In this document: one piece after another, positions 28,348-37,978 of the stretch
How positions within the stretch are numbered: the stretch's first letter is position 1
Layout: each line of letters begins with the position of its first letter
Source of the DNA: Anabaena lutea FACHB-196
Lineage (GTDB): Bacteria > Cyanobacteriota > Cyanobacteriia > Cyanobacteriales > Nostocaceae
Assembly (NCBI RefSeq): GCF_014698305.1
Contig: NZ_JACJST010000001.1
Location: forward strand, 465,191 to 529,190
Length of the DNA: 64,000 nucleotides
Reading direction: 5' to 3'
Program-made: the position numbers and the translations under genes
The notes under the pieces: model-generated
Told to the model about the DNA's origin: nothing
Database searches by the model: none
What the model saw: the letters and a program-made list of their open reading frames with translations, nothing else

Positions 28348-29382
28348 TTAAACGCCGGCGTGACCTAATGCAATACCTGTTACCAGCATTCCTAGTACCA
28401 AGAACGGTTGGGCGCTGGCTTGATATTTGACATCATTGGCTATGGGGTCACGGAGAAAATACATATCTTGGAAAGTGATTTGGGGGATGATTAATAATAC
28501 GAGAATTGCTGCATATAAATTCTCATGAATACTCACCAAATAACCTGCGACCAAACCTTGAAATAAGTCAATCATGACGACACAAATCAAAGCCGCAGTT
28601 TGCACTCCAAACATGACTGGTAATGATTGTAATCCTAATTGGCGATCGCCTTCCACACTCTTAAAATCATTGACAATGGCAATACCTAAACCTGCCAAAC
28701 TGTAGAACAGAGTCAGAATTACAATTTTCCAATTCAATTCTCCAAATAAAGCATGACCAGCCCACCAAGGTAAAGCAATGTAACTTGCACCTAAAGCATA
28801 GTTTCCTAACCAACCATTTTGTTTTAATTTTAATGGTGGTGCAGAATAGATATAGGCGATGAAAGTACCAAAAATAGACAACAGTAAAACAGTAGGAACT
28901 GGATGACCTGCCCATAAATCTAAGGTGTAGGCTACACCATATCCTAGTAATAGTAAAACAATGAATTGGCTAATTACTTGCTTTTCAGAAATTGCCCCTG
29001 AAGGGATGGGACGGTAAGGTTCATTAATAGCATCAATTTCCCGGTCGTAATAATCATTGATGGTTTGGGTATAACCTGTCAACAAGGGACCAGAAAGTAA
29101 CATACAAAGGGCAGACTTCAAGACATTTTCTAAAGTCCAAGTGTAGTTACCAGAAGAAGCCGCACCGCAGACTACACCCCAAATTAGGGGAATCCAGGTA
29201 ATCGGTTTCATCAATTGCAAGCGAATTTTCAAAATAGAAGTTTCCCCAGCACTTGCACCTTTCATTCCCAGCAATTGCCGAGTTTTCGCATTGCGGTCTT
29301 CTGTGATTGTTACTTCTTGACTTGTAGATTTTACAACCTCATTCGGCTGAGGATTTTGGTTAATGGGAGTTGATTCAGACAT
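28348..29382 (-). CDS. chlG: Chlorophyll a synthase ChlG
   Basis: Thylakoid prenyltransferase that attaches the geranylgeranyl or phytyl chain to chlorophyllide a, the last step of chlorophyll a synthesis. 344 residues of the UbiA family. The Asp-rich motif 'NDYYDREIDAINEPYRPIPSG' region (about 107-127) and the second Asp motif 'AIVNDFKSVEGDRQLG' (about 233-248) bind the prenyl diphosphate/Mg2+. About nine helices are visible, with a polar N-terminal leader of about 55 residues. The ArsA-like gene lies 92 bp upstream on the same strand. Confidence 0.95.
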   Translation of the reverse strand: MSESTPINQNPQPNEVVKSTSQEVTITEDRNAKTRQLLGMKGASAGETSILKIRLQLMKPITWIPLIWGVVCGAASSGNYTWTLENVLKSALCMLLSGPLLTGYTQTINDYYDREIDAINEPYRPIPSGAISEKQVISQFIVLLLLGYGVAYTLDLWAGHPVPTVLLLSIFGTFIAYIYSAPPLKLKQNGWLGNYALGASYIALPWWAGHALFGELNWKIVILTLFYSLAGLGIAIVNDFKSVEGDRQLGLQSLPVMFGVQTAALICVVMIDLFQGLVAGYLVSIHENLYAAILVLLIIPQITFQDMYFLRDPIANDVKYQASAQPFLVLGMLVTGIALGHAGV

Positions 29383-29474
29383 AAGGTGTGATGGGTGATC
29401 AATAGCTTTCAGTGGTCAGCAGTCAGCTAATAAGTTACAGGTTAGAAGTAAAAAATGTTGGAAAAAAGAGAAAA

Positions 29475-30593
29475 CTAGCTGATAGCTTCTTCCTCAAACG
29501 AAATTATCAAATAACTATTTTGAAACTTTGCGCCAGTGACAGGTTTACCACTTAGAGCAGGAGGGAGGAAGATATTACGCCTTTGATCTCCGGCTTCTAC
29601 TGTTACCTCTGGACCCTGTTGAGTGAGTTTGACTTGTTTTTTGTCAAACCCAGGCAAAAATAAGCGTACTTGGCGATTATGTACGTCAATTTCAATTGGT
29701 TTGTTAGCTTGTAATGCTTGCTCGACAAAGTTGGGTAAAGCATCTATGAGAGGTTGCCATTCTCCATTGAAGACATCAGGAACTATGGTCACAGGTAGAG
29801 GTGCAAATTCTTCGGATAAATTGATATTTTTTTCCCTAGCAACCAAGATTGCTCCACCAATAATTAAACCAACTTGTTGGGCGCTTCCCCAAAGATAACG
29901 GGAATTTGCTACATCAATGGGATCTGAGGTTGTCACCAAAAAAGCGGCGACACGCTGGGGATTAGCTAAAGCAGCTTTACCTCGTTCGAGAAAATTATTA
30001 ACTTGGTTAGTGGGTAGGGGGGAGTCATCAGTCGTCCAATTAACATTAAAAAGACTGCTGATTAAGGGTTGAAGAAAGGGAGATTCTGTAATTGTTTTCC
30101 CTAAATCGGAGTTAACAAATAATTGCCGAAATCTTCGTACATACCAACTTAAAGATTCTGCCAATCCCAACATTCGCAAGGTGGAGGCATCACCTGTGCC
30201 ATCGTAGATAATCGCGTCATATTGGCCACTGGCATCATATTCACGAATAGCATTGAGAATCAAGGCGTTATCCATGCCTGGTAACACTATCGGTTCTTGC
30301 CCATAAACCTCTTTAAAAATAGGTGTGCGGAGGTATTGAGTTTCCAATTTTTTCAATTCGTCCCAGTTGCGTTCTAGCAGTACAGATGCTTGAAACTGTA
30401 CTGCTTGCAGATTGGGAGAGATTTCTTGGGGATCTGGAGTCAGAGAAGTATTGAGGAGAATTGGCAATGTTGGATCTGCTAGTCCTGCTAGGAGTACCCG
30501 TTTACCTTGTGTTGCCAAACTAATGGCTGCGGCGATCGCTATCTTACTGCGAGTGATGCCGTTTTTGCCTAAAAATGTCAGTATCAAGGCCAT
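29475..30593 (-). CDS. ArsA/Get3-like ATPase with degenerate P-loop
   Basis: 372-residue protein of the ArsA/Get3 fold found in cyanobacteria next to chlG. ArsA/Get3 proteins use ATP to drive arsenite export or to insert tail-anchored proteins. Here the deviant Walker A reads 'GKNGITRSK' where KGGxGK[ST] is expected: the phosphate-binding Lys is Arg and a Gly is Asn, so ATP hydrolysis is doubtful. The C-terminal 80 residues ('NRQVRLFLPGFDKKQVKL ... VEAGDQRRNIFLPPAL') form a small HSP20-like/alpha-crystallin-type domain found in plant and cyanobacterial relatives. It probably forms an operon with chlG, 92 bp away. Confidence 0.8.
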   Translation of the reverse strand: MALILTFLGKNGITRSKIAIAAAISLATQGKRVLLAGLADPTLPILLNTSLTPDPQEISPNLQAVQFQASVLLERNWDELKKLETQYLRTPIFKEVYGQEPIVLPGMDNALILNAIREYDASGQYDAIIYDGTGDASTLRMLGLAESLSWYVRRFRQLFVNSDLGKTITESPFLQPLISSLFNVNWTTDDSPLPTNQVNNFLERGKAALANPQRVAAFLVTTSDPIDVANSRYLWGSAQQVGLIIGGAILVAREKNINLSEEFAPLPVTIVPDVFNGEWQPLIDALPNFVEQALQANKPIEIDVHNRQVRLFLPGFDKKQVKLTQQGPEVTVEAGDQRRNIFLPPALSGKPVTGAKFQNSYLIISFEEEAIS

Positions 30594-30679
30594 TACTCGA
30601 TTTCCAATTACTGCCTATCTTTTCAATTACAACTTAGCACTCAACCAATCCTGTTCGCCTCTGCTATAAGTTGTTTCAA

Positions 30680-30871
30680 CTAGGCTGGTTTGATTTCATC
30701 TTCAAAAAACCAGGTGGCTGAGTTGTCATCAAACTTCACCACCACACCAATTCCGCGACCATCGGTGACTTTATAACCTTCGATCATGCCGACTTTTCCT
30801 AGTTTTTGAGCGATAGTAGAGGATACGCGATCGCGCAAACGAATGACCTTAACTTTCTGTCCGATTTCCAT
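30680..30871 (-). CDS. petP: Cytochrome b6f subunit PetP
   Basis: 63-residue SH3-like protein (DUF2862) identified as PetP, a small cytoplasmic-side subunit of the cyanobacterial cytochrome b6f complex that modulates electron flow. The order 'MEIGQKVKVIRLRDRVS ... GKVGMIEGYKVTDGRG ... VVVKFDDNSATWFFEDE' fits the family across its length. ORF complete, no membrane helix. The gene lies 86 bp upstream of the ArsA-like gene on the same strand. Confidence 0.85.
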   Translation of the reverse strand: MEIGQKVKVIRLRDRVSSTIAQKLGKVGMIEGYKVTDGRGIGVVVKFDDNSATWFFEDEIKPA

Positions 30872-31215
30872 GTCTAGTTACAATGCAATAAACCAAATCT
30901 CAGTGTAGCGGAATCTGGCACTCAGTTTTCACTGCTCATGGCTTAAAATTAAATCAGTAAGCAAGTAGGTATACCAGAAATGTTTGTTACAGACCAACAG
31001 CTAGAACAACAAATGCCCGATGCGACTCGTTTGTTAAGTGATGAGCCGGAACTTGAGGCAGAACGACAGTTAGCAGCCGAAAGAGAGAAATCACAACTTT
31101 TGGCAGAACATTTGCGATCGCTTGGAGTTGAACCAGAGAGTTTGGTTTAAAATAATGCTGAAAATAGTATAAAATGCGCGAATAAGTTTTCTATGGTGTG
31201 TGGTGGTGCTTGAAA
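30872..31215. other. Gap between petP and the glycan export genes
   Basis: Holds one small frame (30980-31150, listed separately). The rest shows nothing clear; a TATAAAAT-like box at 31168-31176 could belong to the exporter operon promoter. Confidence 0.35.
30980..31150 (+). pseudogene. Uma2-type C-terminal fragment (56 codons)
   Basis: A 56-residue frame, ATG to TAA. Its second half ('EAERQLAAEREKSQLLAEHL' then 'RSLGVEPESL') is the charged coiled-coil tail seen at the C-terminus of cyanobacterial Uma2/DUF820 nuclease-like proteins; the nuclease domain is missing. Either a relic of a deleted Uma2 gene or a free-standing small coiled-coil protein. Confidence 0.5.
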
Positions 31216-32022
31216 ATGACGCTTTCGCTGAAAAGTAATTTGACTTGGTTGCAAATCCAGCGTTATTGGGAACTTCTGCACGTTTTGGTAGTGCGAACTC
31301 TCAAAGTACGTTATCGAGGGTCATTCCTAGGGGTTTATTGGTCACTGTTGAACCCACTCATTATGACCGGGCTTTACACTGCCATTTTTGGAGCTACCTT
31401 CGCTTCTTATTATGGTAACTCAATCCTGAACTATGTGCTGGCAGCACTTACAGGGCTGTTAGTAATCAATTTTTTCTCCGCTTCTACATCCCAAGCTTTG
31501 TCAAGTGTAGTCGGTAATGGCGCATTATTAAATAAGATCCGTCTCCCAGTCAGTGTTTTTCCTGTATCAATGATTGCAGCCAATGTATTTCAGTTTTCCG
31601 TAGGAGCATTTCCGTTACTGGCGATTATGACTTTGATTAATTCCAAAAGTCTAGTCAATGTTGCCGCATTGGTGTTTCCATTTTTAGCATTAGTTTTAGT
31701 TTCTACAGGAATTGGATTTGTGGTAAGTGCTTTATACGTATTTTTTAGAGACTTACCTTACTTTTATGAGCTAATAACATTTGTAATTTGGATTAGTAGC
31801 CCTATCTTTTATCCAGCAGATATTGTACCAAAGCAGGTACAGCCCTTTTTAAGCTTAAATCCCTTATCCCCAATTATTGAAAGTCTGCGTCAAATTACAT
31901 TATCAGGATCTCCACCAGATTTAGGTTTAATTTGGGGTGCTTTACTTGGTAGCATTATTATTTTGTCACTAGGATGGACTTGTTTTCATCTTTGGCGACA
32001 TCAGTTTATGGATTTACTATAA
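31216..32022 (+). CDS. ABC-2 permease for polysaccharide export (Wzm-like)
   Basis: Inner-membrane permease of an ABC exporter of O-antigen/teichoic-acid type. About 268 residues from the ATG at 31216; a GTG at 31198 would add six residues with no clear ribosome site. Six hydrophobic helices are visible. The cytoplasmic N-terminal motif 'LLHVLVVRTLKVRYRGSFLGVYWSLLNP' is typical of the Wzm/TagG group. It precedes the ATPase gene directly (TAA then ATG with no gap), so the two are translated together. Confidence 0.93.
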   Translation: MTLSLKSNLTWLQIQRYWELLHVLVVRTLKVRYRGSFLGVYWSLLNPLIMTGLYTAIFGATFASYYGNSILNYVLAALTGLLVINFFSASTSQALSSVVGNGALLNKIRLPVSVFPVSMIAANVFQFSVGAFPLLAIMTLINSKSLVNVAALVFPFLALVLVSTGIGFVVSALYVFFRDLPYFYELITFVIWISSPIFYPADIVPKQVQPFLSLNPLSPIIESLRQITLSGSPPDLGLIWGALLGSIIILSLGWTCFHLWRHQFMDLL

Positions 32023-32763
32023 ATGGAAGTAATTCGCCTCGATAATGTTTCGCTGTGGCGACGGACGCAAGAAGAGTTTTCTTATGACTTGAAGAAAACA
32101 CTGCTTTCTATATTAGAGGGCAAATATCGCCAGCCTGCCAAAAAATTAGTACTGGATAATGTTGCTTTAGTAGTTGACAAAGGTGAAAAAATCGGTATTA
32201 TTGGTGCGAATGGGTCAGGAAAATCCACACTTTTAAAGATTATTTCCGGAATCTTGCAACCTACCTCCGGATCAGTAAGAGTGCGTGGTCAAGTAGCACC
32301 TTTGATTGAACTAGGAGCAGGTTTTGACTCAGAAATTTCTGTCATGGACAACATTCTGCTTTATGGCGTACTGCTTGGTTTTTCTAGGGCTGAGATGAAA
32401 GAACGGGCGCGGTCTATTTTAGAGTTTGCGGAGTTGGAAGATTATGCATTAGTTCCAGTTAAGGGTTTATCTTCGGGTATGGCTGCTCGTTTGGGTTTTT
32501 CTATTGCCACAGATGTACAGCCGGATATCTTGATTTTAGATGAGGTGCTGTCAGTGGGAGATGAGAGTTTTAAGAATAAGTGTAAGCAGAGAATTGATAA
32601 TTTTTGGAATGGGGATACAACGGTTTTAGTAGTGTCCCATGATTTAGATTTTGTTCAAGAATCTTGTGAGCGTCTGCTTTGGTTAGATAAGGGCAAAATA
32701 AATTTTACAGGCAATGCTAATGAAACAGTAGATTTCTATTTAAAATCATTAAATAGAATATAA
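32023..32763 (+). CDS. ABC ATPase for polysaccharide export (Wzt-like, short form)
   Basis: 246-residue ATPase partner of the upstream permease. Walker A 'GANGSGKST' (about 64-72), the Q-loop in 'QVAPLIELGAGFDSEISV', signature 'LSSGMAARL' (about 148-156), Walker B 'ILILDEVLSVGD' and the H-loop 'VVSHDLDF' are present. It ends soon after the H-loop and lacks the C-terminal glycan-binding domain of long Wzt proteins, as in KpsT/TagH-type systems that do not read an end-cap. The start codon abuts the permease stop. Confidence 0.95.
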   Translation: MEVIRLDNVSLWRRTQEEFSYDLKKTLLSILEGKYRQPAKKLVLDNVALVVDKGEKIGIIGANGSGKSTLLKIISGILQPTSGSVRVRGQVAPLIELGAGFDSEISVMDNILLYGVLLGFSRAEMKERARSILEFAELEDYALVPVKGLSSGMAARLGFSIATDVQPDILILDEVLSVGDESFKNKCKQRIDNFWNGDTTVLVVSHDLDFVQESCERLLWLDKGKINFTGNANETVDFYLKSLNRI

Positions 32764-32948
32764 TTTCACGAATTTTATAATTTTTTATAGATGATCAATA
32801 TAACCCCAAACTTCATTCATAATTTTATATGAAATTTTTATGCGCTATGATGATAAATAAGCATTTTCTTACGAAAAAATCAAAACATACTTTATTTTCT
32901 TCATCAAGAAAAATATTGATCTTGCACATAATTAAATAGGAAATTAGC

Positions 32949-34895
32949 ATGAGAATAGCAATTTATAATGAGTTTTTCGGTGAAAATTTTGCAGAAACAG
33001 AACTAGCAGAGAGAATTTGTTTAGCTGCCAATAACTTAGGATGGGAATCTATTGAAGTTGCTTCATCTATAGAAATAAAGAAATTTAATCCTGATTTTGT
33101 ATTGGTACTTCACTTCAAAACACCAAAATTAACAGGATTTCCTACTTATGGATGTATGTGGAATCCTCCTGATTTTTTTGATCAATATGAAACTGCAATC
33201 AAGAGAGAAAAAGCAAAAGAAAATATTTTGAGCTACGATGCTTATCTTTCTTCTTCTGTGCAAATTAACACGTGGTTAAAAGATATTTTATTTGGAACAA
33301 ATAAGAAATTTTTTATAGCTCCCTTTTATACTAGTTGTCATCAAACTCAATATCAAATGCCATCTCTTGATAATCCTCATTTAGTTTATATAGGAACTAA
33401 CTGGGATGGTACACGTTTTCAAGAGCTATTTCAACATTTAGATACTAAAGATTACATGGAAATTTATGGCCCTCAAAAAGCCTGGAAACACTTAAAGCAT
33501 TCATACAAAGGATTACTTCCATTTGATGGAACAAGTGTTTTAAACACTTTGAATAAAGCCGGGTTAGGCTTGTGTTTACACAAAGAAGAACATCGAAGAT
33601 CCTCAATTCCATCCATGAGAATATTTGAAATTGTTGCTTCTGGCGCAGTAGCGATTTGTGAACAACATCCCTTTATTAAAGAGTCTTTTGGCGACTCAGT
33701 TTTTTATATTAGTTCAGACTTGAGTCCAATAGAAAAAGTAAATCAAATATCTAGATATGTTCGATGGATACAAAATAATCAGAAAGACGCTTTAGCCATG
33801 TCTGCTGAGGCACATAAAATATTTACCGAAAAATACAGTTTTGAGAATTTACTATTAGGAATAGTACAACATCATAAAAAATTAATTAGAGAAAAGGGTT
33901 TTTTCACAACTTTCAACAATACTAAAAGAGCAAGTGATAAATCTGTTGAAATAATTGTCAGAGTGGGAGATCGAGATGCCAGTATGGTCAAACGCTGTTT
34001 AGATAGTATTGCCAGCCAAGTTTACAACAACATAGGTGTAATCATAGTTAAATATAAACAATTAGATTATTTAGACTCTCTTTTAAAAGACTATGAAGGT
34101 AAATTTCCCATCAAAACAATAGAAACCGAATTTTCTGGATTCAGAAGTAGTCAAATGATAGCAGGTATAAATGCTGTTGATGCAGAATACTTCGGTTTTT
34201 TAGATGATGATGATTCCATTCATCCCAACCACGTTTATTCTTTAGTTTCTCTCTTAGAAAAATCCAATGAAATAGGAGTAGCCTATTCAGGATCTATTCG
34301 TGTTTGGGAATCTAATAAAAGCGATTTTAGCCAAATTAACAAACACAATTTGCTTCAAGAAACATCAGAATTAGCATATTTTGAACCTTTTGATATCAAT
34401 AAATTATTAATTTTTAATAATTTTATTACATCCAATAGCTTCATTGCTAGAAGTTCTTTGATAGATGAAGATTTGAAAAATGATCCTGAACTAAGGGTCG
34501 CTGAAGATATGTTTTTACTGTTAAATTTATGCAGAAAAACAAAATTTATATTTACCTATGAAGCTACTTGTGAATTTTATTGGCGATCCACTAAAGCCGA
34601 AAATTCTACATTTGAAGGTAATGATTTATGGGAAGAAAGTATTAAGCGTATAAGGCATATGTTCTGGAAAAAATCTTTTCCTTCATCACGATTTATATTA
34701 TCCCCTGTTGACATAAACTCAAGCTTTACTCAAGCTAATTCAAATATAGATGATTTAGAGGAATTACAGTTCCAATTACAATATACTTTGAATGTAATCG
34801 AAGCCATAAAAACTAGTAAATTTTGGAAATTACGCAATGCTTGGTTTCAACTCAAAAAAGCCCTGAAAATACCTATGGACGATCAGCTATTATAA
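32949..34895 (+). CDS. Two-domain glycosyltransferase (GT-B CgeB-like plus GT2)
   Basis: 648-residue fusion of two glycosyltransferase modules. Residues about 1-315 form a CgeB-like GT-B fold, with donor-site motif 'SIPSMRIFEIVASGAVAICE' (about 219-238). Residues about 335-560 form a GT2 (GT-A) fold, with 'VEIIVRVGDRDASMVKRCLDS' and the metal-binding 'YFGFLDDDDSIHPNH'. The C-terminal 60 residues are helical. It probably adds two sugars to the glycan exported by the ABC transporter upstream. The coding DNA is markedly AT-rich compared with flanking housekeeping genes. Confidence 0.85.
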   Translation: MRIAIYNEFFGENFAETELAERICLAANNLGWESIEVASSIEIKKFNPDFVLVLHFKTPKLTGFPTYGCMWNPPDFFDQYETAIKREKAKENILSYDAYLSSSVQINTWLKDILFGTNKKFFIAPFYTSCHQTQYQMPSLDNPHLVYIGTNWDGTRFQELFQHLDTKDYMEIYGPQKAWKHLKHSYKGLLPFDGTSVLNTLNKAGLGLCLHKEEHRRSSIPSMRIFEIVASGAVAICEQHPFIKESFGDSVFYISSDLSPIEKVNQISRYVRWIQNNQKDALAMSAEAHKIFTEKYSFENLLLGIVQHHKKLIREKGFFTTFNNTKRASDKSVEIIVRVGDRDASMVKRCLDSIASQVYNNIGVIIVKYKQLDYLDSLLKDYEGKFPIKTIETEFSGFRSSQMIAGINAVDAEYFGFLDDDDSIHPNHVYSLVSLLEKSNEIGVAYSGSIRVWESNKSDFSQINKHNLLQETSELAYFEPFDINKLLIFNNFITSNSFIARSSLIDEDLKNDPELRVAEDMFLLLNLCRKTKFIFTYEATCEFYWRSTKAENSTFEGNDLWEESIKRIRHMFWKKSFPSSRFILSPVDINSSFTQANSNIDDLEELQFQLQYTLNVIEAIKTSKFWKLRNAWFQLKKALKIPMDDQLL

Positions 34896-34992
34896 TATTT
34901 TCCATTAGTGAGCGATTCTTATTGGGAAGCTTATTAATTTTTATATTCGGCAAAAATAAAAATTTTTTTAAATATTTTTCAAAGGATATTAA

Positions 34993-36291
34993 ATGAGAAT
35001 ATTTATAGATTGTACTCATACAGCAAAATATACATATAAAAATACTGGAATTCACAGAGTAGTTCGTGAACTGACAGCCGAGTTATTGAATATTCGTTCA
35101 AGATATCCAGATATAGAAGTAATAACCGTTATGTTTGATGGTTACTTTATACGCAGGGTGACTACTCTTGATCCAGACAATCCTAGTTTGTCTACTAAAA
35201 GTAAACCGTATCTCAACCCCTTAACTAAAATAAGTAAAGAACTTTTATTGCTACTCTATAAGGCCAAAAATAAATTTATAAATAGACTATCATTTTTGGT
35301 TCACTTACTCTATTTGAAGCACTATATTCGCAAAGATGCTTGTCTAGAGTTTGAGGGATGTAAAATATTACCAGAAGACATTTATGTAATAGCTGATGCT
35401 AATTGGGATTTACCTAAGAATTACTACAATTTTTTAAAAAAATTAAAACTTAATAAAGTTACTATAACAATTATTTGTTACGATTTAATACCAATAAAAT
35501 TTCCAAATTTCTGCTCCAAAAAATTTGCTGAGGTTTATACGCAATTCTATGTCGATTACTCTAAACTATTCGATAAAGTTTTATGTATATCAAAGAATAG
35601 CGCCGAGGATTACAAGAATGCACAAAATAATGGTTTATTAGCTAACAATACCAATGTGATAATTAAGAACTTTCGCTTGGGATGTAACTACTCAAATTCT
35701 GATTTTCTGCTAAATTATGATGATAATAATTGTGATGTAAATTTAAATAATTTACTTAGTAAGCGGTATATTTTAGTAGTTGGCAGTTTAGTACCTCACA
35801 AAAATATCAAAGCTATTATAGAAGCATTTAACTTATTGATAAATTCAAACCGTGAAGATATATATCTGGTCTTTGCGGGTAATAAAGGATGGCACCCAGA
35901 GACTGATATGCTAATAGAGTCTGATAAGATGTATGGTAAGCTCATACATATATTTAATGCTGTTACTGATTCTCAGCTAAAAATTCTCTATAAACACTGT
36001 TACTGTTTAGTTCAAGCTTCCTTCTATGAGGGATTTGGCTTACCAGTTGTAGAAGCTCTACAATATGGTAAACCTGTAATTTCAAGTAATGGTGGTTCTT
36101 TACCTGAAGTAGGGGGAGAATTCTGTGTATACTTCGATCCTTATCAACCAGTAGAACTTTACCAAACTTTAGAAAAACTGATTGATTCAGATATTTACTA
36201 CAACCATCTGGTAGATATCATCAAGAATAAATATAAACCATTCTCCTGGAAAGAATGTGCTGAAGAATTCCTCTCTCTTTTATGTAGTTAA
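34993..36291 (+). CDS. Family-4 glycosyltransferase
   Basis: 432-residue retaining GT-B glycosyltransferase. The C-terminal donor domain has 'YILVVGSLVPHKNIKAIIEAF' and the EX7E-type motif 'EGFGLPVVEALQYGKPVISS' (about 347-366). The N-terminal half is specialised and AT-rich. GGATATTAA just upstream of the ATG gives a weak ribosome site. Likely acts on the exported glycan; sugar unknown. Confidence 0.9.
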   Translation: MRIFIDCTHTAKYTYKNTGIHRVVRELTAELLNIRSRYPDIEVITVMFDGYFIRRVTTLDPDNPSLSTKSKPYLNPLTKISKELLLLLYKAKNKFINRLSFLVHLLYLKHYIRKDACLEFEGCKILPEDIYVIADANWDLPKNYYNFLKKLKLNKVTITIICYDLIPIKFPNFCSKKFAEVYTQFYVDYSKLFDKVLCISKNSAEDYKNAQNNGLLANNTNVIIKNFRLGCNYSNSDFLLNYDDNNCDVNLNNLLSKRYILVVGSLVPHKNIKAIIEAFNLLINSNREDIYLVFAGNKGWHPETDMLIESDKMYGKLIHIFNAVTDSQLKILYKHCYCLVQASFYEGFGLPVVEALQYGKPVISSNGGSLPEVGGEFCVYFDPYQPVELYQTLEKLIDSDIYYNHLVDIIKNKYKPFSWKECAEEFLSLLCS

Positions 36292-36317
36292 AGTAAATTT
36301 AAGCCGAAATAGAAAAT

Positions 36318-37379
36318 TTGTTAATTAATCTCTCTGTTCTATCCAGAAAACCAACAGGTATAACAACTTACGCTAATAATATCTTTCTTTACCTTCAGTA
36401 TCTAAATCCCACGTTACTGATTTCAAGTTTACTTCCTGATTATACCTGCTACCAAATACCACCTAACTTAACTCCAGAACAAGGTTTTAAAGGACATTTA
36501 CGCCGCTTAGTTTGGACACAATTCCAACTACCAAAAATCTATAAAAACCTCAAATCCCATCTCCTATTTTCCCCTATTCCAGAAGCGCCCCTCTACGCTA
36601 ACTGTCGCTTTATTGTCATGTCTCACGACATCATACCTCTACGCTTTCCTAAACGTTTTTCACCACTCACACCATACCATCGTTACTACACCCCTCAAGT
36701 CTTCAACCAAGCACAACATATTATTTGTAACTCTGAAGCAACAGCTAAAGACATCACCGACTTTTACCAAATTCCTATTAATAAAATAACACCAATTCCT
36801 CTAGCATACGATCGCTCACATTTCCAATTTCTCAACCTTCCCACCAGCAATTACTTTCTATATATCGGTCGTCAAGACCCTTACAAAAACATTAAACGAC
36901 TCATCAGTTCCTTTGCTGCACTACCTAACAAAAATGACTATGAACTATGGTTAGCAGGACCCACTGATAAACGTTACACTCCATTATTAGAAAAACAACT
37001 TAAAGAATTACAAATAACTCATCTCGTTAAATTCCTTAACTACGTACCTTACGACGAATTACCAATAATTATTAATCAAGCACTTGCGCTAGTTTTTCCT
37101 AGTCTTTGGGAAGGGTTTGGTTTACCAGTTCTAGAAGCAATGGCTTGTGGTACACCGGTGATTACTTCTAATATTTCCTCACTTCCAGAAGTTGCAGGAG
37201 ATGCTGCAATTCTGATTAATCCTTACAACGTGGGGGAAATCACAGCAGCAATGCAAGAAATTATAAATGATTCAGAAATGAGAAAACAACTTTCTCAAAA
37301 AAGTATCACTAGAGCAAATCAATTTAGTTGGGAAAAAACAGGACTTGCTACAGTCGAAGTTTTAAAACAATATCTTTAA
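36318..37379 (+). CDS. Family-4 glycosyltransferase
   Basis: 353-residue GT-B enzyme. It has '[19 protein letters not shown]' and the donor motif '[20 protein letters not shown]' (about 271-290). The start is TTG at 36318; it gives the expected beta-strand '[21 protein letters not shown]' but lacks a good ribosome site, so it may depend on the gene 26 bp upstream. Codon use looks less AT-biased than in the two preceding genes. Confidence 0.9.
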   Translation: MLINLSVLSRKPTGITTYANNIFLYLQYLNPTLLISSLLPDYTCYQIPPNLTPEQGFKGHLRRLVWTQFQLPKIYKNLKSHLLFSPIPEAPLYANCRFIVMSHDIIPLRFPKRFSPLTPYHRYYTPQVFNQAQHIICNSEATAKDITDFYQIPINKITPIPLAYDRSHFQFLNLPTSNYFLYIGRQDPYKNIKRLISSFAALPNKNDYELWLAGPTDKRYTPLLEKQLKELQITHLVKFLNYVPYDELPIIINQALALVFPSLWEGFGLPVLEAMACGTPVITSNISSLPEVAGDAAILINPYNVGEITAAMQEIINDSEMRKQLSQKSITRANQFSWEKTGLATVEVLKQYL

Positions 37380-37495
37380 GAGAATTTATGCTCCTAAACT
37401 GGAGGAAATTCGACAATGAATAAAAAAGAAATTTCCTTCAAGACTCAACTATGTAATACTAAAAGTAAGAAAATTCTTACTTGAGAGTAATAATC

Positions 37496-37723
37496 ATGAG
37501 AATTACATCCAAAGGACAAGTAACTATTCCCGTAGAAATACGAGAGCAATTAGGACTTACACCCAACACAGAAGTAGAATTTGAAGTCATCGGAGACGCA
37601 GTTTACGTAAAAAAAACCAAAGCGAAACCCACCTCTGGTAAAACTCTGATAGAAAAAATGCGAGGTCAAGCCACAGTCAAAATGACAACTGATGAAATAA
37701 TGGCACTAACCAGACAAGATTAA
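37496..37723 (+). CDS. AbrB/VapB-type antitoxin
   Basis: 75-residue SpoVT-AbrB (swapped-hairpin) DNA-binding antitoxin. 'MRITSKGQVTIPVEIREQLGL' region at the N-terminus is the typical AbrB fold, followed by a C-terminal toxin-binding tail ('GKTLIEKMRGQATVKMTTDEI'). The ATG at 37496 is preferred to the TTG at 37481 because the AbrB domain begins there. The downstream toxin gene, overlapping by one base, is truncated, so this antitoxin is probably orphaned. Confidence 0.9.
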   Translation: MRITSKGQVTIPVEIREQLGLTPNTEVEFEVIGDAVYVKKTKAKPTSGKTLIEKMRGQATVKMTTDEIMALTRQD

Positions 37724-37821
37724 TGAAGGAAATACTGGTTGATAGCAATATAATCCTTGATATTGTCACAGAAGATCCAAATTGGTTTGATTGGTCGGCT
37801 AATAAATTATACGCTTCTTAA
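37723..37821 (+). pseudogene. Truncated VapC/PIN toxin
   Basis: Overlaps the antitoxin stop by one base (TAATG), as in intact vapBC operons. Only 32 codons remain: 'MKEILVDSNIILDIVTEDPN' begins a PIN domain with the first catalytic Asp, then the frame ends at TAA (37819-37821). The rest of the nuclease and its other acidic residues are missing. A clear broken toxin. Confidence 0.8.
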
Positions 37822-37978
37822 TTGGTGATGACTCTCTAATTGAACTAACGAAATTGTAGAGAACAGGCAAGAGGCAAGAGGGAATAATTAAAAATTACCC
37901 ATTACCTCCTATTATTTGAAAACCTAAAAATTAAAAATTAATTATTGTTTTAATTTTTAATTCTTAATTTTTAATTTT

